Below, piece by piece: positions 1 to 8,538 of a DNA stretch of 64,000 bases. The notes below the pieces were generated by a model. The model worked only from the letters and a program-made list of their open reading frames with translations, made no database searches and had not been told where the DNA came from. Position 1 is the first letter of the stretch; the number at the start of each line of letters is the position of its first letter. This DNA comes from Ruminococcus_C sp963590855 (GTDB taxonomy: Bacteria; Bacillota; Clostridia; Oscillospirales; Ruminococcaceae), in NCBI GenBank assembly GCA_963590855.1, contig CAVAQT010000004.1:43650-107649 (forward strand), given 5' to 3'. The position numbers and the translations under genes are program-made.

Positions 1-1
1 T

Positions 2-595
2 GTTGCAGATAAGAACAAGGTCACACTGCCGGTTCTGGGCGCGCTGCGTCTGGAAGTTGCCAAGAAATTGGATCTGGTTCCGGAGGGCAAGTTCAACTTC
101 CTGTGGATCACCCAGTTCCCGTTCTTTGAATGGAACGAAGATACCCAGCATTGGGATGCAATGCATCACCCGTTCACCATGCCCATGGACGAGTGCCTGC
201 CCTATCTGGACAGCGACCCGGCACGGGTAACGGCAAAGGCATTTGACCTGGTACTGAACGGTACAGAACTGTCCTCCGGTTCGATTCGTATTACCGATTA
301 CGAATTGCAGGAGAAAATGTTCCAGGCACTTGGTCTCACCGACGAGGAGATCGAGGCAAAGTTCGGCTTCCTGGTAGAAGCTTATCACTACGGCGCACCG
401 CCTCACGGTGGTCTGGGCATTGGTCTGGATCGTCTGGCAATGGTAATGCTCCAGGCAGAGAGTCTGCGTGATGTAGTGGCATTCCCGAAAGTACAGAACG
501 CAAGCGAACTCATGAGTGCCTGCCCTGCCCCGGTAGATGCTGAGAGTCTGGATGTCCTGGGCATTCAGGTAACACACAGCGAAGATGACGAATAA
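2..595 (+). CDS. aspS: Aspartyl-tRNA synthetase, C-terminal part (5' truncated by window)
   Basis: Charges tRNA-Asp (or Asp/Asn tRNAs) with aspartate in the cytosol. The reading frame is open from base 2 and ends at TAA 593-595; the start lies outside the window. The visible ~197 residues carry class II synthetase core features: the FPFFEWNE strand, HHPFT, the GSIRI segment of motif 2/3 neighbourhood, and the motif 3 arginine in GLGIGLDRLAMV, followed by the usual AspS ending with SLRDVVAFPK. The bacterial-type C-terminus argues for AspS rather than AsnS or LysS. A strong hairpin follows the stop codon. Confidence 0.93.
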   Translation, partial: VADKNKVTLPVLGALRLEVAKKLDLVPEGKFNFLWITQFPFFEWNEDTQHWDAMHHPFTMPMDECLPYLDSDPARVTAKAFDLVLNGTELSSGSIRITDYELQEKMFQALGLTDEEIEAKFGFLVEAYHYGAPPHGGLGIGLDRLAMVMLQAESLRDVVAFPKVQNASELMSACPAPVDAESLDVLGIQVTHSEDDE

Positions 596-621
596 CGCTT
601 GAAAAAAGCCGCTATAAACAG

Positions 622-660
622 AAACGCCAGCCTGTGGGAATTCCCATAGGCTGGCGTTTT
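622..660. terminator. Bidirectional intrinsic terminator between aspS and the DUF4129-like gene
   Basis: Inverted repeat with arms around ACGCCAGCCTGTGGG and CCCATAGGCTGGCGT flanked by an A run on the left and TTTT on the right, placed between two convergent genes. It can stop transcription from both sides. Confidence 0.85.
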
Positions 661-672
661 GTGATATTCGGA

Positions 673-2016
673 TCACTTTTCTTGTTTCAGCAGCATGTCC
701 ATCGCCAGAAACGCTTCTCTTTCCGGCAAAACGTCGCCATAGCGCAGCGCATTATAGGCATTCGTCACGGTTTCCCATTGAGAAAGCGTGTACTCCTGTT
801 CCGCAAAGGTTACACGCAGAGACGCAAAAATTTCTGCTGGGCTGTCCGACGGTCTTGCCGCATCTTCCGGCAATTTTGCAAGAAGCAGCGCATACCCCAA
901 CCGGAAGCGCTCTGCGCCCTGGGATAGTTTGCAATACCGTCGATATGCCTTTTTCCAGCTGCGGCTGCCATGCAGTGCAGCCATATTTGCCGCCGGCTTT
1001 TCGTGCCGCAGCAGATCCTCTACATAGTCGCAGTATGCACCGCCTGCCTGTTCTTCTCGGGCAGCGTGATTCTTTTGCAAATGCGCCCGAAACCACTGCC
1101 GCAAATTGAGCCATGCCGACAAAATCGCATCCCCGATCTCGTGCCGCTTCCAAATTACCAGCGCCAGTGCTGCCGCCAGAAGTACCAGTTCGATCACCAG
1201 CCGCACCCAGCCAGAAGTACTGTTCTGGGGCAGCTGCATCAGGCTTTCATTTGCGCTTTCCGGCATATCTGCCGCATCAGAAGTGCTTCCCAATGACAGC
1301 AGCCAGCGCAGCGCATAAAAGCATCCTGTGTAAAACCAGCGCCAGAGCCACCGCATTGCCTTTGCCAAAGGACGGCTGCACAATACCAGCACCAATCCTG
1401 TGCCGCAGAGAATCCCCATGAGTTTGCCATTGCTGCGGCGAATCTCTGTGGGCAGTTCCCAGGTGTCGCCGTCTCTGCCGGACAGCATCCGCTCCATAGC
1501 GTCCCGGTTATGTACCAAAGCAAAGAGCGCCGCATTGCCGGCAAAGAGCAGCACCATGGGCAGGAACGACAGCTTCGCACCGTTCAGATAGATCAGGAAA
1601 CCGGAAAAGCAGTTCCAGACACACAGTCCCACAAAAACATAGGAATGCGCCAGATGCTCCAGTGGATGAAACACAAGCCGCGCACCGCCAAAAAAACAGC
1701 CGCCAAGTGCCAGTCCCAGCAGAATGCGGGAAAACTGTGTGAGATAGGGTGCGGCAAAAATGCCTGCCAGACAAAGCAGCAGTGTGATTCCCCAAATGCA
1801 TCCGTTGATCCACCTGGGGTGTCGCGCATACTGCCGCCGCAGCAACAACGGAAACAGCGTCCCCATCCAGGAGCAAGCCACCAGTGCCGCGGTCATCACC
1901 GGAACAGTCCAGTTCGCCGCACCGCTCCAAAGCCGCAGCAGCACCAACAGCGGATACAATGCCGCGGTCAATGCGGTCAAAAGCAGCAGATGCAGAAAAA
2001 AACGTGTATTTTTCAT
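673..2016 (-). CDS. Membrane protein, DUF4129-like, of MoxR/DUF58 operon
   Basis: A 447-residue polytopic protein: about six hydrophobic segments in the first 220 residues, a further one near 270-290, then a soluble C-terminal domain of ~150 residues. The end (SQWETVTNAYNALRYGDVLPE) resembles the short DUF4129 segment found at the C-terminus of transglutaminase-like or membrane proteins that accompany MoxR and DUF58 proteins; no transglutaminase Cys-His-Asp domain is visible. ATG overlaps the DUF58 stop by 4 bp (ATGA), with AAGGAGG upstream, so it is translationally coupled. Exact function unknown; a role in assembling or maturing an envelope complex is inferred from family context only. Confidence 0.65.
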   Translation of the reverse strand: MKNTRFFLHLLLLTALTAALYPLLVLLRLWSGAANWTVPVMTAALVACSWMGTLFPLLLRRQYARHPRWINGCIWGITLLLCLAGIFAAPYLTQFSRILLGLALGGCFFGGARLVFHPLEHLAHSYVFVGLCVWNCFSGFLIYLNGAKLSFLPMVLLFAGNAALFALVHNRDAMERMLSGRDGDTWELPTEIRRSNGKLMGILCGTGLVLVLCSRPLAKAMRWLWRWFYTGCFYALRWLLSLGSTSDAADMPESANESLMQLPQNSTSGWVRLVIELVLLAAALALVIWKRHEIGDAILSAWLNLRQWFRAHLQKNHAAREEQAGGAYCDYVEDLLRHEKPAANMAALHGSRSWKKAYRRYCKLSQGAERFRLGYALLLAKLPEDAARPSDSPAEIFASLRVTFAEQEYTLSQWETVTNAYNALRYGDVLPEREAFLAMDMLLKQEK

Positions 2017-3143
2017 TCTGCCGCCTCCTTGCTGCCGGAATATGCCGGAAGCGGTACCACCGCATCTGCGCAGTCTCCGCCGTCATGTGCATGACCAGTC
2101 ACCAATACAAGGCTGCCGCTGCGACACTTCCACCGTGCTGTTTCACGATCGGTGTAGGGTGTAATCAACAGAAGTGTTTCTGCCTGAGCCTGTCTGCTGA
2201 AAGGCGCAAGCAGCTGCGGCATCGGAACAGCGTTGCGCAACTGCAATGATGCCAGCTTCTGCATCAGTCCATGATACATGCCGCTGCCGCCGCCATATGG
2301 TGTAAGCATCGGGCTGCCGTCCTTGCCGCGTTCTCCGATGCACAGCCGCACCTGCCAGCCATTTTGACAAAATTCCCACAAACACTGGGCGCAAACCCGG
2401 ATGGTGTGCTCCAAAAGCGCTTCCTCCTGAGTCATGATGCCGCTGTCCAAGCTGTGGGATTCCAGGGTCAACAGCACTGTGACCGTCTGCTGTGCAGTCC
2501 GCTCTTCCTGCCGCATAAGCAGCGTTCCAGCGTGAGCAGATGCCTTCCAGTGCATCCGATGCAGATCATCTCCCGGAACATATTCCCGTACCCCGGCAGA
2601 CAGGCAAGGGTCTGTCATCAGACTGAACCGCACTGCCTGTTCCCCGTATTGCTGCCGCAGCAGCCTGGGCAGCAGCAATCCTGCCTCTGTCATTCGCCGC
2701 GGCAGAACCGTCAGCGTTCCGCCAGTGTCGTCTGCCTGAAGCGACAACCGCACTGCGCCCAGCAGATCCGAAGTCACCAGAACCACATGTTCCATCTCAT
2801 AGATGCCGCGCTTTGCACAGTCGATCTTCCAGACACGGCTGACTTTTGCATGACCGCGCACCGAAAAGAAACTGGTGACAAAACGGTCTGCGCCGGTTAC
2901 CACGGAGTTCGATTCCGGAAAGTTCAGCCAGTGTGATGTGGTCAGCTCTGCCTTGAGCCACGGCACCGGGAGTGCTTTGGCATTGGCAACAGTCTCCGTG
3001 AACTGCAGTGACTCGCCTTCGGTACACTCCGCAGCTGAAAAGCGGCACGCATAAGACAGCCCTTCCAGTCCATGGCGGCGATACAATGCCGCCTCTCCGA
3101 AAAGCACCACCAGGATCAGCAAAATTACCGCGATCAGTTCCAT
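2013..3143 (-). CDS. DUF58 domain protein
   Basis: About 376 residues with one N-terminal membrane segment (residues 1-20) and a domain holding the DUF58 hallmark GVREYVPGDDLHRMHWKAS. DUF58 proteins are von Willebrand-A-like partners of MoxR ATPases. The ATG at 3143 is preferred over an upstream in-frame codon because AAAGGAA lies 7 nt before it; the start overlaps the end of the MoxR gene by 10 bp, indicating coupling. Sits in the middle of a three-gene operon. Confidence 0.85.
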   Translation of the reverse strand: MELIAVILLILVVLFGEAALYRRHGLEGLSYACRFSAAECTEGESLQFTETVANAKALPVPWLKAELTTSHWLNFPESNSVVTGADRFVTSFFSVRGHAKVSRVWKIDCAKRGIYEMEHVVLVTSDLLGAVRLSLQADDTGGTLTVLPRRMTEAGLLLPRLLRQQYGEQAVRFSLMTDPCLSAGVREYVPGDDLHRMHWKASAHAGTLLMRQEERTAQQTVTVLLTLESHSLDSGIMTQEEALLEHTIRVCAQCLWEFCQNGWQVRLCIGERGKDGSPMLTPYGGGSGMYHGLMQKLASLQLRNAVPMPQLLAPFSRQAQAETLLLITPYTDRETARWKCRSGSLVLVTGHAHDGGDCADAVVPLPAYSGSKEAAE

Positions 3144-4078
3144 AGCGATTCCTTTGGCACAGGAACAGTTTCCAGCAGTTCTGCAACAATGCGGCGGCAA
3201 GTTTCATGATTCTCTTCCCATAGGCTGCCCCGTGCTGTCATACGGTGCGCCATGCAGTCTGCGGCAATGTGTTTGATATCGTCCGGCGTCACATATGTTC
3301 TGCCGCGGATGGCAGCGACTGCCTTTGACATTTCCAGCAGAGACAGCATTCCCCGTGTGCTCAGTCCCAGCTGCACCTGATGATGCGTCCGGGAAGCATG
3401 CGTCAGATCCAGCAGATACGCCTGCACTGCGGCAGATACTTTTACCTGTGCCAGTTCCTGCCGTGCTGCGGCAAGCATCGGCAGTGTCACCACCGGTGCG
3501 ATCTTTGGGGCAGCTTCCTTCCGGGACAATAGTTCCAGTTCCTGTTCTCTGTCCGGGTAGCCCAGGGACAGGCACAGCAAAAAGCGATCCAACTGCGCCT
3601 CCGGCAGCGGAAATGTTCCCTGCATCTCTACCGGATTCTGTGTGGCGATCACAAAGAACGGCTCTTCCAGCGGATAAGTCACGCCGTCTGCGGTCACCTG
3701 GCGCTCTTCCATACACTCCAGCAGAGCCGACTGTGTCCGCGGTGCGGCGCGGTTGATCTCATCCGCCAAAAGAATTTGTGTAAACACCGGGCCTTTCCGG
3801 AATACAAATGCACCGGTTTTCGGATCAGGAACGCTGACACCGACCAGATCCGACGGGAGCAGATCCGGGGTAAACTGGATGCGGTGAAACGCTGCATCCA
3901 GCCCGTCCGCCAGGCTGCGGGCAAGCGTTGTCTTTCCGGTGCCGGGAATATCGTTCAGCAATACATGACCGCCGCAGAACAGGGCGGCAAGCACCTTGTC
4001 AATCACGGTTTCTTTGCCGTAGATTCGAGTGGAAATCGCTTCCCGGAGGGAAGCTGCAATGGTTGTGATCTCTGACAT
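3134..4078 (-). CDS. MoxR family AAA+ ATPase
   Basis: A 314-residue AAA+ ATPase with Walker A (GTGKTT near residue 44), Walker B LLADEINRA, and the sensor segment IATQNPVEMQGTFPLPEAQLDRF typical of MoxR/RavA-like proteins. MoxR proteins act as chaperones that activate or load metal cofactors into partner proteins. The ATG at 4078 (MSEITT) follows AAAGGAC, and a longer upstream extension lacks a ribosome site. First gene of the MoxR-DUF58-DUF4129-like operon, transcribed from a promoter at about 4113-4141. Confidence 0.92.
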   Translation of the reverse strand: MSEITTIAASLREAISTRIYGKETVIDKVLAALFCGGHVLLNDIPGTGKTTLARSLADGLDAAFHRIQFTPDLLPSDLVGVSVPDPKTGAFVFRKGPVFTQILLADEINRAAPRTQSALLECMEERQVTADGVTYPLEEPFFVIATQNPVEMQGTFPLPEAQLDRFLLCLSLGYPDREQELELLSRKEAAPKIAPVVTLPMLAAARQELAQVKVSAAVQAYLLDLTHASRTHHQVQLGLSTRGMLSLLEMSKAVAAIRGRTYVTPDDIKHIAADCMAHRMTARGSLWEENHETCRRIVAELLETVPVPKESLWN

Positions 4079-4112
4079 AAGCAGGTGTCCTTTCGCTTTT
4101 TTCAATAGCACT

Positions 4113-4141
4113 ATTATAGCATAATTTCCCGGAGAGCGCAA
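4113..4141 (-). promoter_or_regulatory. Sigma-A-type promoter for the MoxR operon
   Basis: On the minus strand TTGCGC (4141-4136) and TATAAT (4118-4113) are separated by 17 bp, upstream of the MoxR start. Divergent from the xpt promoter about 90 bp away. Confidence 0.6.
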
Positions 4142-4230
4142 GAGTTTGACAGATGTTGCGCCAAAAGCAGAAAAATCGTAAAGATTTCAAAAACAACCGC
4201 AGATTTCCGTAAAAACCGACTGGTTTTGAA

Positions 4231-4259
4231 TTGACTTTTTCGGCAGAGAATGGTATAAT
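4231..4259 (+). promoter_or_regulatory. Sigma-A promoter for purine-salvage operon
   Basis: TTGACT (4231-4236), 17-bp spacer, TATAAT (4254-4259). The predicted transcript starts near 4266, leaving a leader of about 95 nt before xpt. Confidence 0.85.
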
Positions 4260-4275
4260 AAACTACATATTACTG

Positions 4276-4333
4276 TGTGCCGAAAAAGCACGAAAAAAGA
4301 CCTGAACATCACACAGTTTCGATGCAGTCAGGT
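4276..4333 (+). promoter_or_regulatory. Structured leader upstream of xpt (unidentified)
   Basis: The leader holds a small hairpin (GTGC-CGAAAAA-GCAC, about 4276-4290) and then a longer stem-loop: ACCTGA (4300-4305) pairs with TCAGGT (4328-4333), with an inner CATC/GATG helix separated by an asymmetric internal loop. I do not recognise the purine riboswitch consensus here. It could be a regulatory RNA or a simple leader fold. Confidence 0.4.
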
Positions 4334-4359
4334 TCTAACAGCGAGGAAGGAATAGTGAC

Positions 4360-4944
4360 ATGAATTTTTTAGAGGAGAGAATCGTAAAAGACGGCATTGT
4401 CAAAGAGGGCAATATTTTGAAGGTGGACAGCTTTTTAAATCACCAGATGGATGTCAAGCTGTTCCAGCAGATGGGAGAAGAATTTCAGCGCCGCTTTGCA
4501 GACAAGGAGATCAACAAGATCCTGACCATTGAAGCTTCCGGCATCGGCATCGCCTGTATTGTGGCAAGCTGCTTCCACGTCCCTGTGGTATTTGCCAAAA
4601 AGTCCAAAAGCGTCAACATTGACGGCGATGTCTATGTGGCAGAGGTGGAATCTTTCACCCACAAGTGCAAAAATCAGGTGATCGTATCGAAAAAGTTTCT
4701 GCATCCGGAGGACAAGGTGCTCATCATTGACGACTTTCTCGCAAATGGCTGTGCGCTCCAGGGCTTGATCTCAATTGTCGGACAGGCAGGTGCAACGGTA
4801 GAGGGCATCGGCATTGCGGTAGAAAAGGGCTTCCAACAGGGCGGACGCATTATCCGGAATCTGGGGTATCCGCTGGAATCTCTGGCAATCGTAGAAAGCA
4901 TGGACGCTTCCACCGGAACGATCGTATTCCGGGAGCAGAACTGA
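4360..4944 (+). CDS. xpt: Xanthine phosphoribosyltransferase
   Basis: 194 residues, the usual Xpt length. Converts xanthine plus PRPP to XMP in purine salvage. The PRPP-binding loop is VLIIDDFLANGCALQGL, and the N-terminus (MNFLEERIVKDGIVKEGNILKVDSFLNHQMD) is typical of Xpt. ATG preceded by GAGGAAGG. First gene of an operon with a xanthine-type permease 14 bp downstream, as in the xpt-pbuX pair of other Firmicutes. Confidence 0.95.
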   Translation: MNFLEERIVKDGIVKEGNILKVDSFLNHQMDVKLFQQMGEEFQRRFADKEINKILTIEASGIGIACIVASCFHVPVVFAKKSKSVNIDGDVYVAEVESFTHKCKNQVIVSKKFLHPEDKVLIIDDFLANGCALQGLISIVGQAGATVEGIGIAVEKGFQQGGRIIRNLGYPLESLAIVESMDASTGTIVFREQN

Positions 4945-4958
4945 CAGCGGAGGCGCAC

Positions 4959-6329
4959 ATGGAAAAACAAAAACTTTCCGTTCGCATGCGCACTGCAATG
5001 CAGAACGCTTCTATTGCGAACCTATATCAACTGAACGGCATCGTTCCGGTACACAAGGCGATTCCCTTTGGCTTACAGCACATTCTGGCAATGTTCGTTG
5101 CAAACATTGCCCCTATCCTTATTGTAGGCGGTGCCTGCGGTCTGGCTGCCTCAGAAACAGCAATGCTGATCCAGAGCGCCATGCTCATCGCCGGCATCGG
5201 TACGCTGGTGCAGCTGTTCCCTATTTTTCATAAGATCGGTTCCGGACTTCCCATCGTCATGGGAATCAGCTTTACATTCGTCTCGGTATTCTGTTTTATC
5301 GGGGCGCAATACGGCTATGGAGCGATTATGGGCGCGGTTCTCATCGGCGGTCTGGTAGAGGGTATCCTGGGGCTCTTTGCAAAGTTCTGGCTGAAGATCA
5401 TTGCACCGATCGTCTCCGCAAGCGTCGTGACCGCCATCGGGTTTTCCCTGCTGAATGTGGGCGCGACCTCTTTCGGCGGCGGCAGCGGCAGTGAGAACTT
5501 CGGCTCAGTGCAAAACTGGATCCTGGGTTCAGTAACACTGCTGTGCTGCATCCTGTTCCACATCTTTGCAAAATCCTATTTCAAGCAGCTTTCTGTGCTG
5601 TTTGGGCTGATCGTGGGATACATCCTGGCGGTCTGCATGGGCGCAGTGGATTTCTCTGCACTGCGTGAGACTTCTGTGATCGCCGTGCCGCATCTGATGC
5701 CCTTCCGAATGGAGTTTCATGCAGATGCCATTGTCTCTGTGGTACTGATCTTTCTGGTTTCTGCCACCGAGACCATCGGGGACACTTCGGCGCTGGCGGC
5801 TTCCGGATTAGGCCGGGATGTCACAAAGGAGGAAACCTCCGGTTCACTCGCCTGTGATGGCTTTGTCAGCTCCCTTTCCTCTGTGTTCGGCTGCCTGCCT
5901 ATCACATCATTCAGCCAGAATGTCGGCCTGGTGGCAATGACAAAGGTCGTAAACCGCTTTACCATCGCCATGGGTGCGATCATCATGATCCTTGCCGGCA
6001 TCTTTCCGATATTCGGCGCGCTGCTGGCAACTCTGCCGGATGCTGTATTAGGCGGCTGTACCATTATGATGTTTGGTACGATCGTTGTCAGCGGCCTGCA
6101 AATGATTAGCAAGTGCGGCTTTACCCAGCGAAATATGATTATTGCAGCGCTGTCCCTGAGCATCGGTCTGGGCTTTACCCAGTGTGCAGAACTGTTCAGC
6201 ATTTTCCCGAAAATGGTACAAACCGTATTTGGACAGAATTGCGTGGCAGTTGTATTCCTGGTTTCGATCCTGTTGAATCTGGTGCTTCCGAAAAACATGG
6301 AAGCTGAAAAAGTGAAGGCTGAAAAATAA
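4959..6329 (+). CDS. pbuX: NCS2 xanthine/uracil-type permease
   Basis: 456-residue NCS2 (nucleobase:cation symporter-2, UraA/UapA) membrane protein with about 12-14 hydrophobic segments and the signature ATETIGDTSALAASGLGRD in the substrate-binding region. Position directly behind xpt argues for xanthine as substrate; PbuX is the best match, but uric acid transport (PucJ/K type) cannot be excluded by sequence alone. Start with GGAGG upstream. Confidence 0.88.
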   Translation: MEKQKLSVRMRTAMQNASIANLYQLNGIVPVHKAIPFGLQHILAMFVANIAPILIVGGACGLAASETAMLIQSAMLIAGIGTLVQLFPIFHKIGSGLPIVMGISFTFVSVFCFIGAQYGYGAIMGAVLIGGLVEGILGLFAKFWLKIIAPIVSASVVTAIGFSLLNVGATSFGGGSGSENFGSVQNWILGSVTLLCCILFHIFAKSYFKQLSVLFGLIVGYILAVCMGAVDFSALRETSVIAVPHLMPFRMEFHADAIVSVVLIFLVSATETIGDTSALAASGLGRDVTKEETSGSLACDGFVSSLSSVFGCLPITSFSQNVGLVAMTKVVNRFTIAMGAIIMILAGIFPIFGALLATLPDAVLGGCTIMMFGTIVVSGLQMISKCGFTQRNMIIAALSLSIGLGFTQCAELFSIFPKMVQTVFGQNCVAVVFLVSILLNLVLPKNMEAEKVKAEK

Positions 6330-6365
6330 CTACAAAAAGTTGTTGCTTCCCTGGGAGGTGGCGCA

Positions 6366-7976
6366 ATGAAACGAAAATTTCCAATTTTGATACACGGATT
6401 CCTGATTGCATTCAGCATTATTTTTTTGTGCAGCCTGTTTCTGGAAAAATCCAACATCGGCGGCATTACAGACAGCCGGCGCGTACCGACTTCCTGCCGG
6501 GAGATCAGCTATACAGAAACCGTGGAAAATGATGATCCCGATGCCCCCATTGGTGTGACAAGGCTTTTTCGGTTTACGCTGCACAATGAGCTTGCCGGAA
6601 AACAACTGATGTTCTATGTCATCAACGCAAATACCAAGATCTATATCCAGGGAAAGTGTGTTTATGATCTGCATCGGGATGCCTCCAATCCGGTGAGTGC
6701 GACAGGCTGCTATTGGGTCAATCTGCCGCTGATCCGCGCAGACAGCGGAAAAGAAGTGGTGGTAGAGATCCAGCCGCTTTATCAGGCAACGACAAACCGA
6801 ACAATGACCTTTTATGACGGCAGCCGCTACCCCCTGTTCTGGCAGCTGTTCCGGCATGACGCACTGTTTTTCCTGACGGGCGTTCTGCTGATCGTATTCG
6901 GCATCCTTTATCTCGCCGTCGCCGTTTATTACCGCATCCGTATGCAAACGGTGCTCTATCTGTCACCGCTGGGAATGGTCTCGGTATTGATCGGACTATG
7001 GAAGATCGCAGACACCCGGCTGATTACCTGGCTGCTCCCCGGACATGAGCCGTTCTTTTCTTACTTAAACATGATCGCGATCATGCTGGCGCCTTTTTTC
7101 ATAGTCCTGTATATTTATATGTCGTCGCGGGAAAACGGCGCGATCCGAAGCGTGACGCGTGTGCTGCTCATAATCAATGGCGTGTTAGTCCTTGGCGCGT
7201 TTCTGCTGCACCTGCTGCGAATTTACGCGCTTCGGGAATCTCAGGCGATCTATAACTATATCATTCTGGCGCAGGCAGCATTTCTGATGGTATTTGAAGT
7301 GATCTTGTATCAGCGGCACAAGGATGATCTGCGGCACAAACTGTTCCTGATCTCCATGATTCTGCTGATGGCTGCCGGGGCGCTGGATATCATCTGGTTC
7401 TGGATTGCCCACTCCTCCAACTCGCTTTTCTTTACTATGCTTGGCGTAATGATATATATCATTGCAGTGGGCATCTTTACCCTGCGCGGCACACAGGACA
7501 AGCTGTTCCGGGACAAGGCCACCGGATTATACAACCGCAACAAGTGCAACGAACTGATCCATACCGGGATCATCCCGGACGACCGGCTCTGCTTCTTGAT
7601 GTTTGACCTGAACGGACTGAAAAAAACCAACGACAACTTTGGACACGATGCCGGAGATCAGATGATCGCAGAATTTGCAGCAGTGCTGCGAAAGTGCATC
7701 CCGGCAGGCAATTTCATCGGCAGAAGCGGCGGCGACGAATTTATCAGCATCATTTACAACACGGATGAAAGCCGCGTAGAGCGCATTGTGGCAAACATCC
7801 GGGAACAGGTGGCTGCGGCAAACAGTGCCGCGGCGGAAAGACCGTGGAAGCTGGGAGCGGCACTGGGCTATGCCTTTGCTTCAGAAGTAGAAGACCGCTC
7901 TTATGTCACACTGTACGAACTGGCAGACAAGCGCATGTATGAAAATAAGCGGGCAATGAAGGCTGCCCGCAGATAA
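6366..7976 (+). CDS. Membrane-anchored diguanylate cyclase (GGDEF)
   Basis: 536 residues. An N-terminal signal anchor is followed by an extracytoplasmic beta-rich region (~30-160) and about seven membrane helices (~165-375), resembling a 7TMR-DISM sensor, then a GGDEF domain (~380-536) with DKATGLYNRN and an intact GGDEF catalytic motif at residues 455-459. It should make c-di-GMP from two GTP. The RxxD inhibitory site expected before the motif is absent (NFIGRS instead). It lies 36 bp after the permease and 10 bp before hpt, within the purine-salvage operon, so a link between purine supply and c-di-GMP is inferred. Confidence 0.9.
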   Translation: MKRKFPILIHGFLIAFSIIFLCSLFLEKSNIGGITDSRRVPTSCREISYTETVENDDPDAPIGVTRLFRFTLHNELAGKQLMFYVINANTKIYIQGKCVYDLHRDASNPVSATGCYWVNLPLIRADSGKEVVVEIQPLYQATTNRTMTFYDGSRYPLFWQLFRHDALFFLTGVLLIVFGILYLAVAVYYRIRMQTVLYLSPLGMVSVLIGLWKIADTRLITWLLPGHEPFFSYLNMIAIMLAPFFIVLYIYMSSRENGAIRSVTRVLLIINGVLVLGAFLLHLLRIYALRESQAIYNYIILAQAAFLMVFEVILYQRHKDDLRHKLFLISMILLMAAGALDIIWFWIAHSSNSLFFTMLGVMIYIIAVGIFTLRGTQDKLFRDKATGLYNRNKCNELIHTGIIPDDRLCFLMFDLNGLKKTNDNFGHDAGDQMIAEFAAVLRKCIPAGNFIGRSGGDEFISIIYNTDESRVERIVANIREQVAAANSAAAERPWKLGAALGYAFASEVEDRSYVTLYELADKRMYENKRAMKAARR

Positions 7977-7986
7977 GGAGTATATT

Positions 7987-8538
7987 ATGACAACAAAAGA
8001 ATTTGAACAGAAGATCAAGCGTGTTCTCATCTCAGAGGAAGAGATCCAGGCAAAGATCAAGGAAATCGGCGCGCAGATCAGCCGGGAATACGAAGGAAAG
8101 CCGCTGCTGCTGGTCAGCATCCTGAATGGTGCATTCGTATTCATGGCAGACCTGTGCCGTGCGATCACGATCCCCTGCGAGACGGCATTTATGTGTGCCA
8201 AAAGCTATTACAACGGCACATCCTCTTCCGGTATCGTAAAGATCACCATGGACTTGATGCAGGACATCAGCGGCTATCATGTCATCATTGCAGAAGATAT
8301 CATTGATACCGGACGCACACTGAACGATGTCATCAAGCTGCTGAAAGCGCGGAATCCGCTTTCGTTAAAGGTAATCACACTGCTGGACAAACCGGAACGC
8401 CGTCTGGTAGACCTGAATGCGGACATCTCTCTGTTTACCATTCCGGATCATTTCGTGATCGGCTACGGTCTGGACTGCGGCGAGATCTACCGCAATTTGC
8501 CCTATATTGCAGAATATGACGAAGGAGAAGCCAAGTAA
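7987..8538 (+). CDS. hpt: Hypoxanthine phosphoribosyltransferase
   Basis: 183 residues, standard length. Converts hypoxanthine (and probably guanine) plus PRPP to IMP/GMP. PRPP loop VIIAEDIIDTGRTL and the C-terminal FVIGYGLDCGEIYRNLPYI are diagnostic. TAAGGAG precedes the ATG. The stop codon overlaps the start of the next permease gene (TAATG). Confidence 0.95.
   Translation: MTTKEFEQKIKRVLISEEEIQAKIKEIGAQISREYEGKPLLLVSILNGAFVFMADLCRAITIPCETAFMCAKSYYNGTSSSGIVKITMDLMQDISGYHVIIAEDIIDTGRTLNDVIKLLKARNPLSLKVITLLDKPERRLVDLNADISLFTIPDHFVIGYGLDCGEIYRNLPYIAEYDEGEAK

Noticed and set aside
4200..4360. Possible purine riboswitch upstream of xpt
   Set aside because: The three-way-junction core consensus of purine riboswitches is not present; only two simple hairpins were seen, so it is recorded as an unidentified leader.
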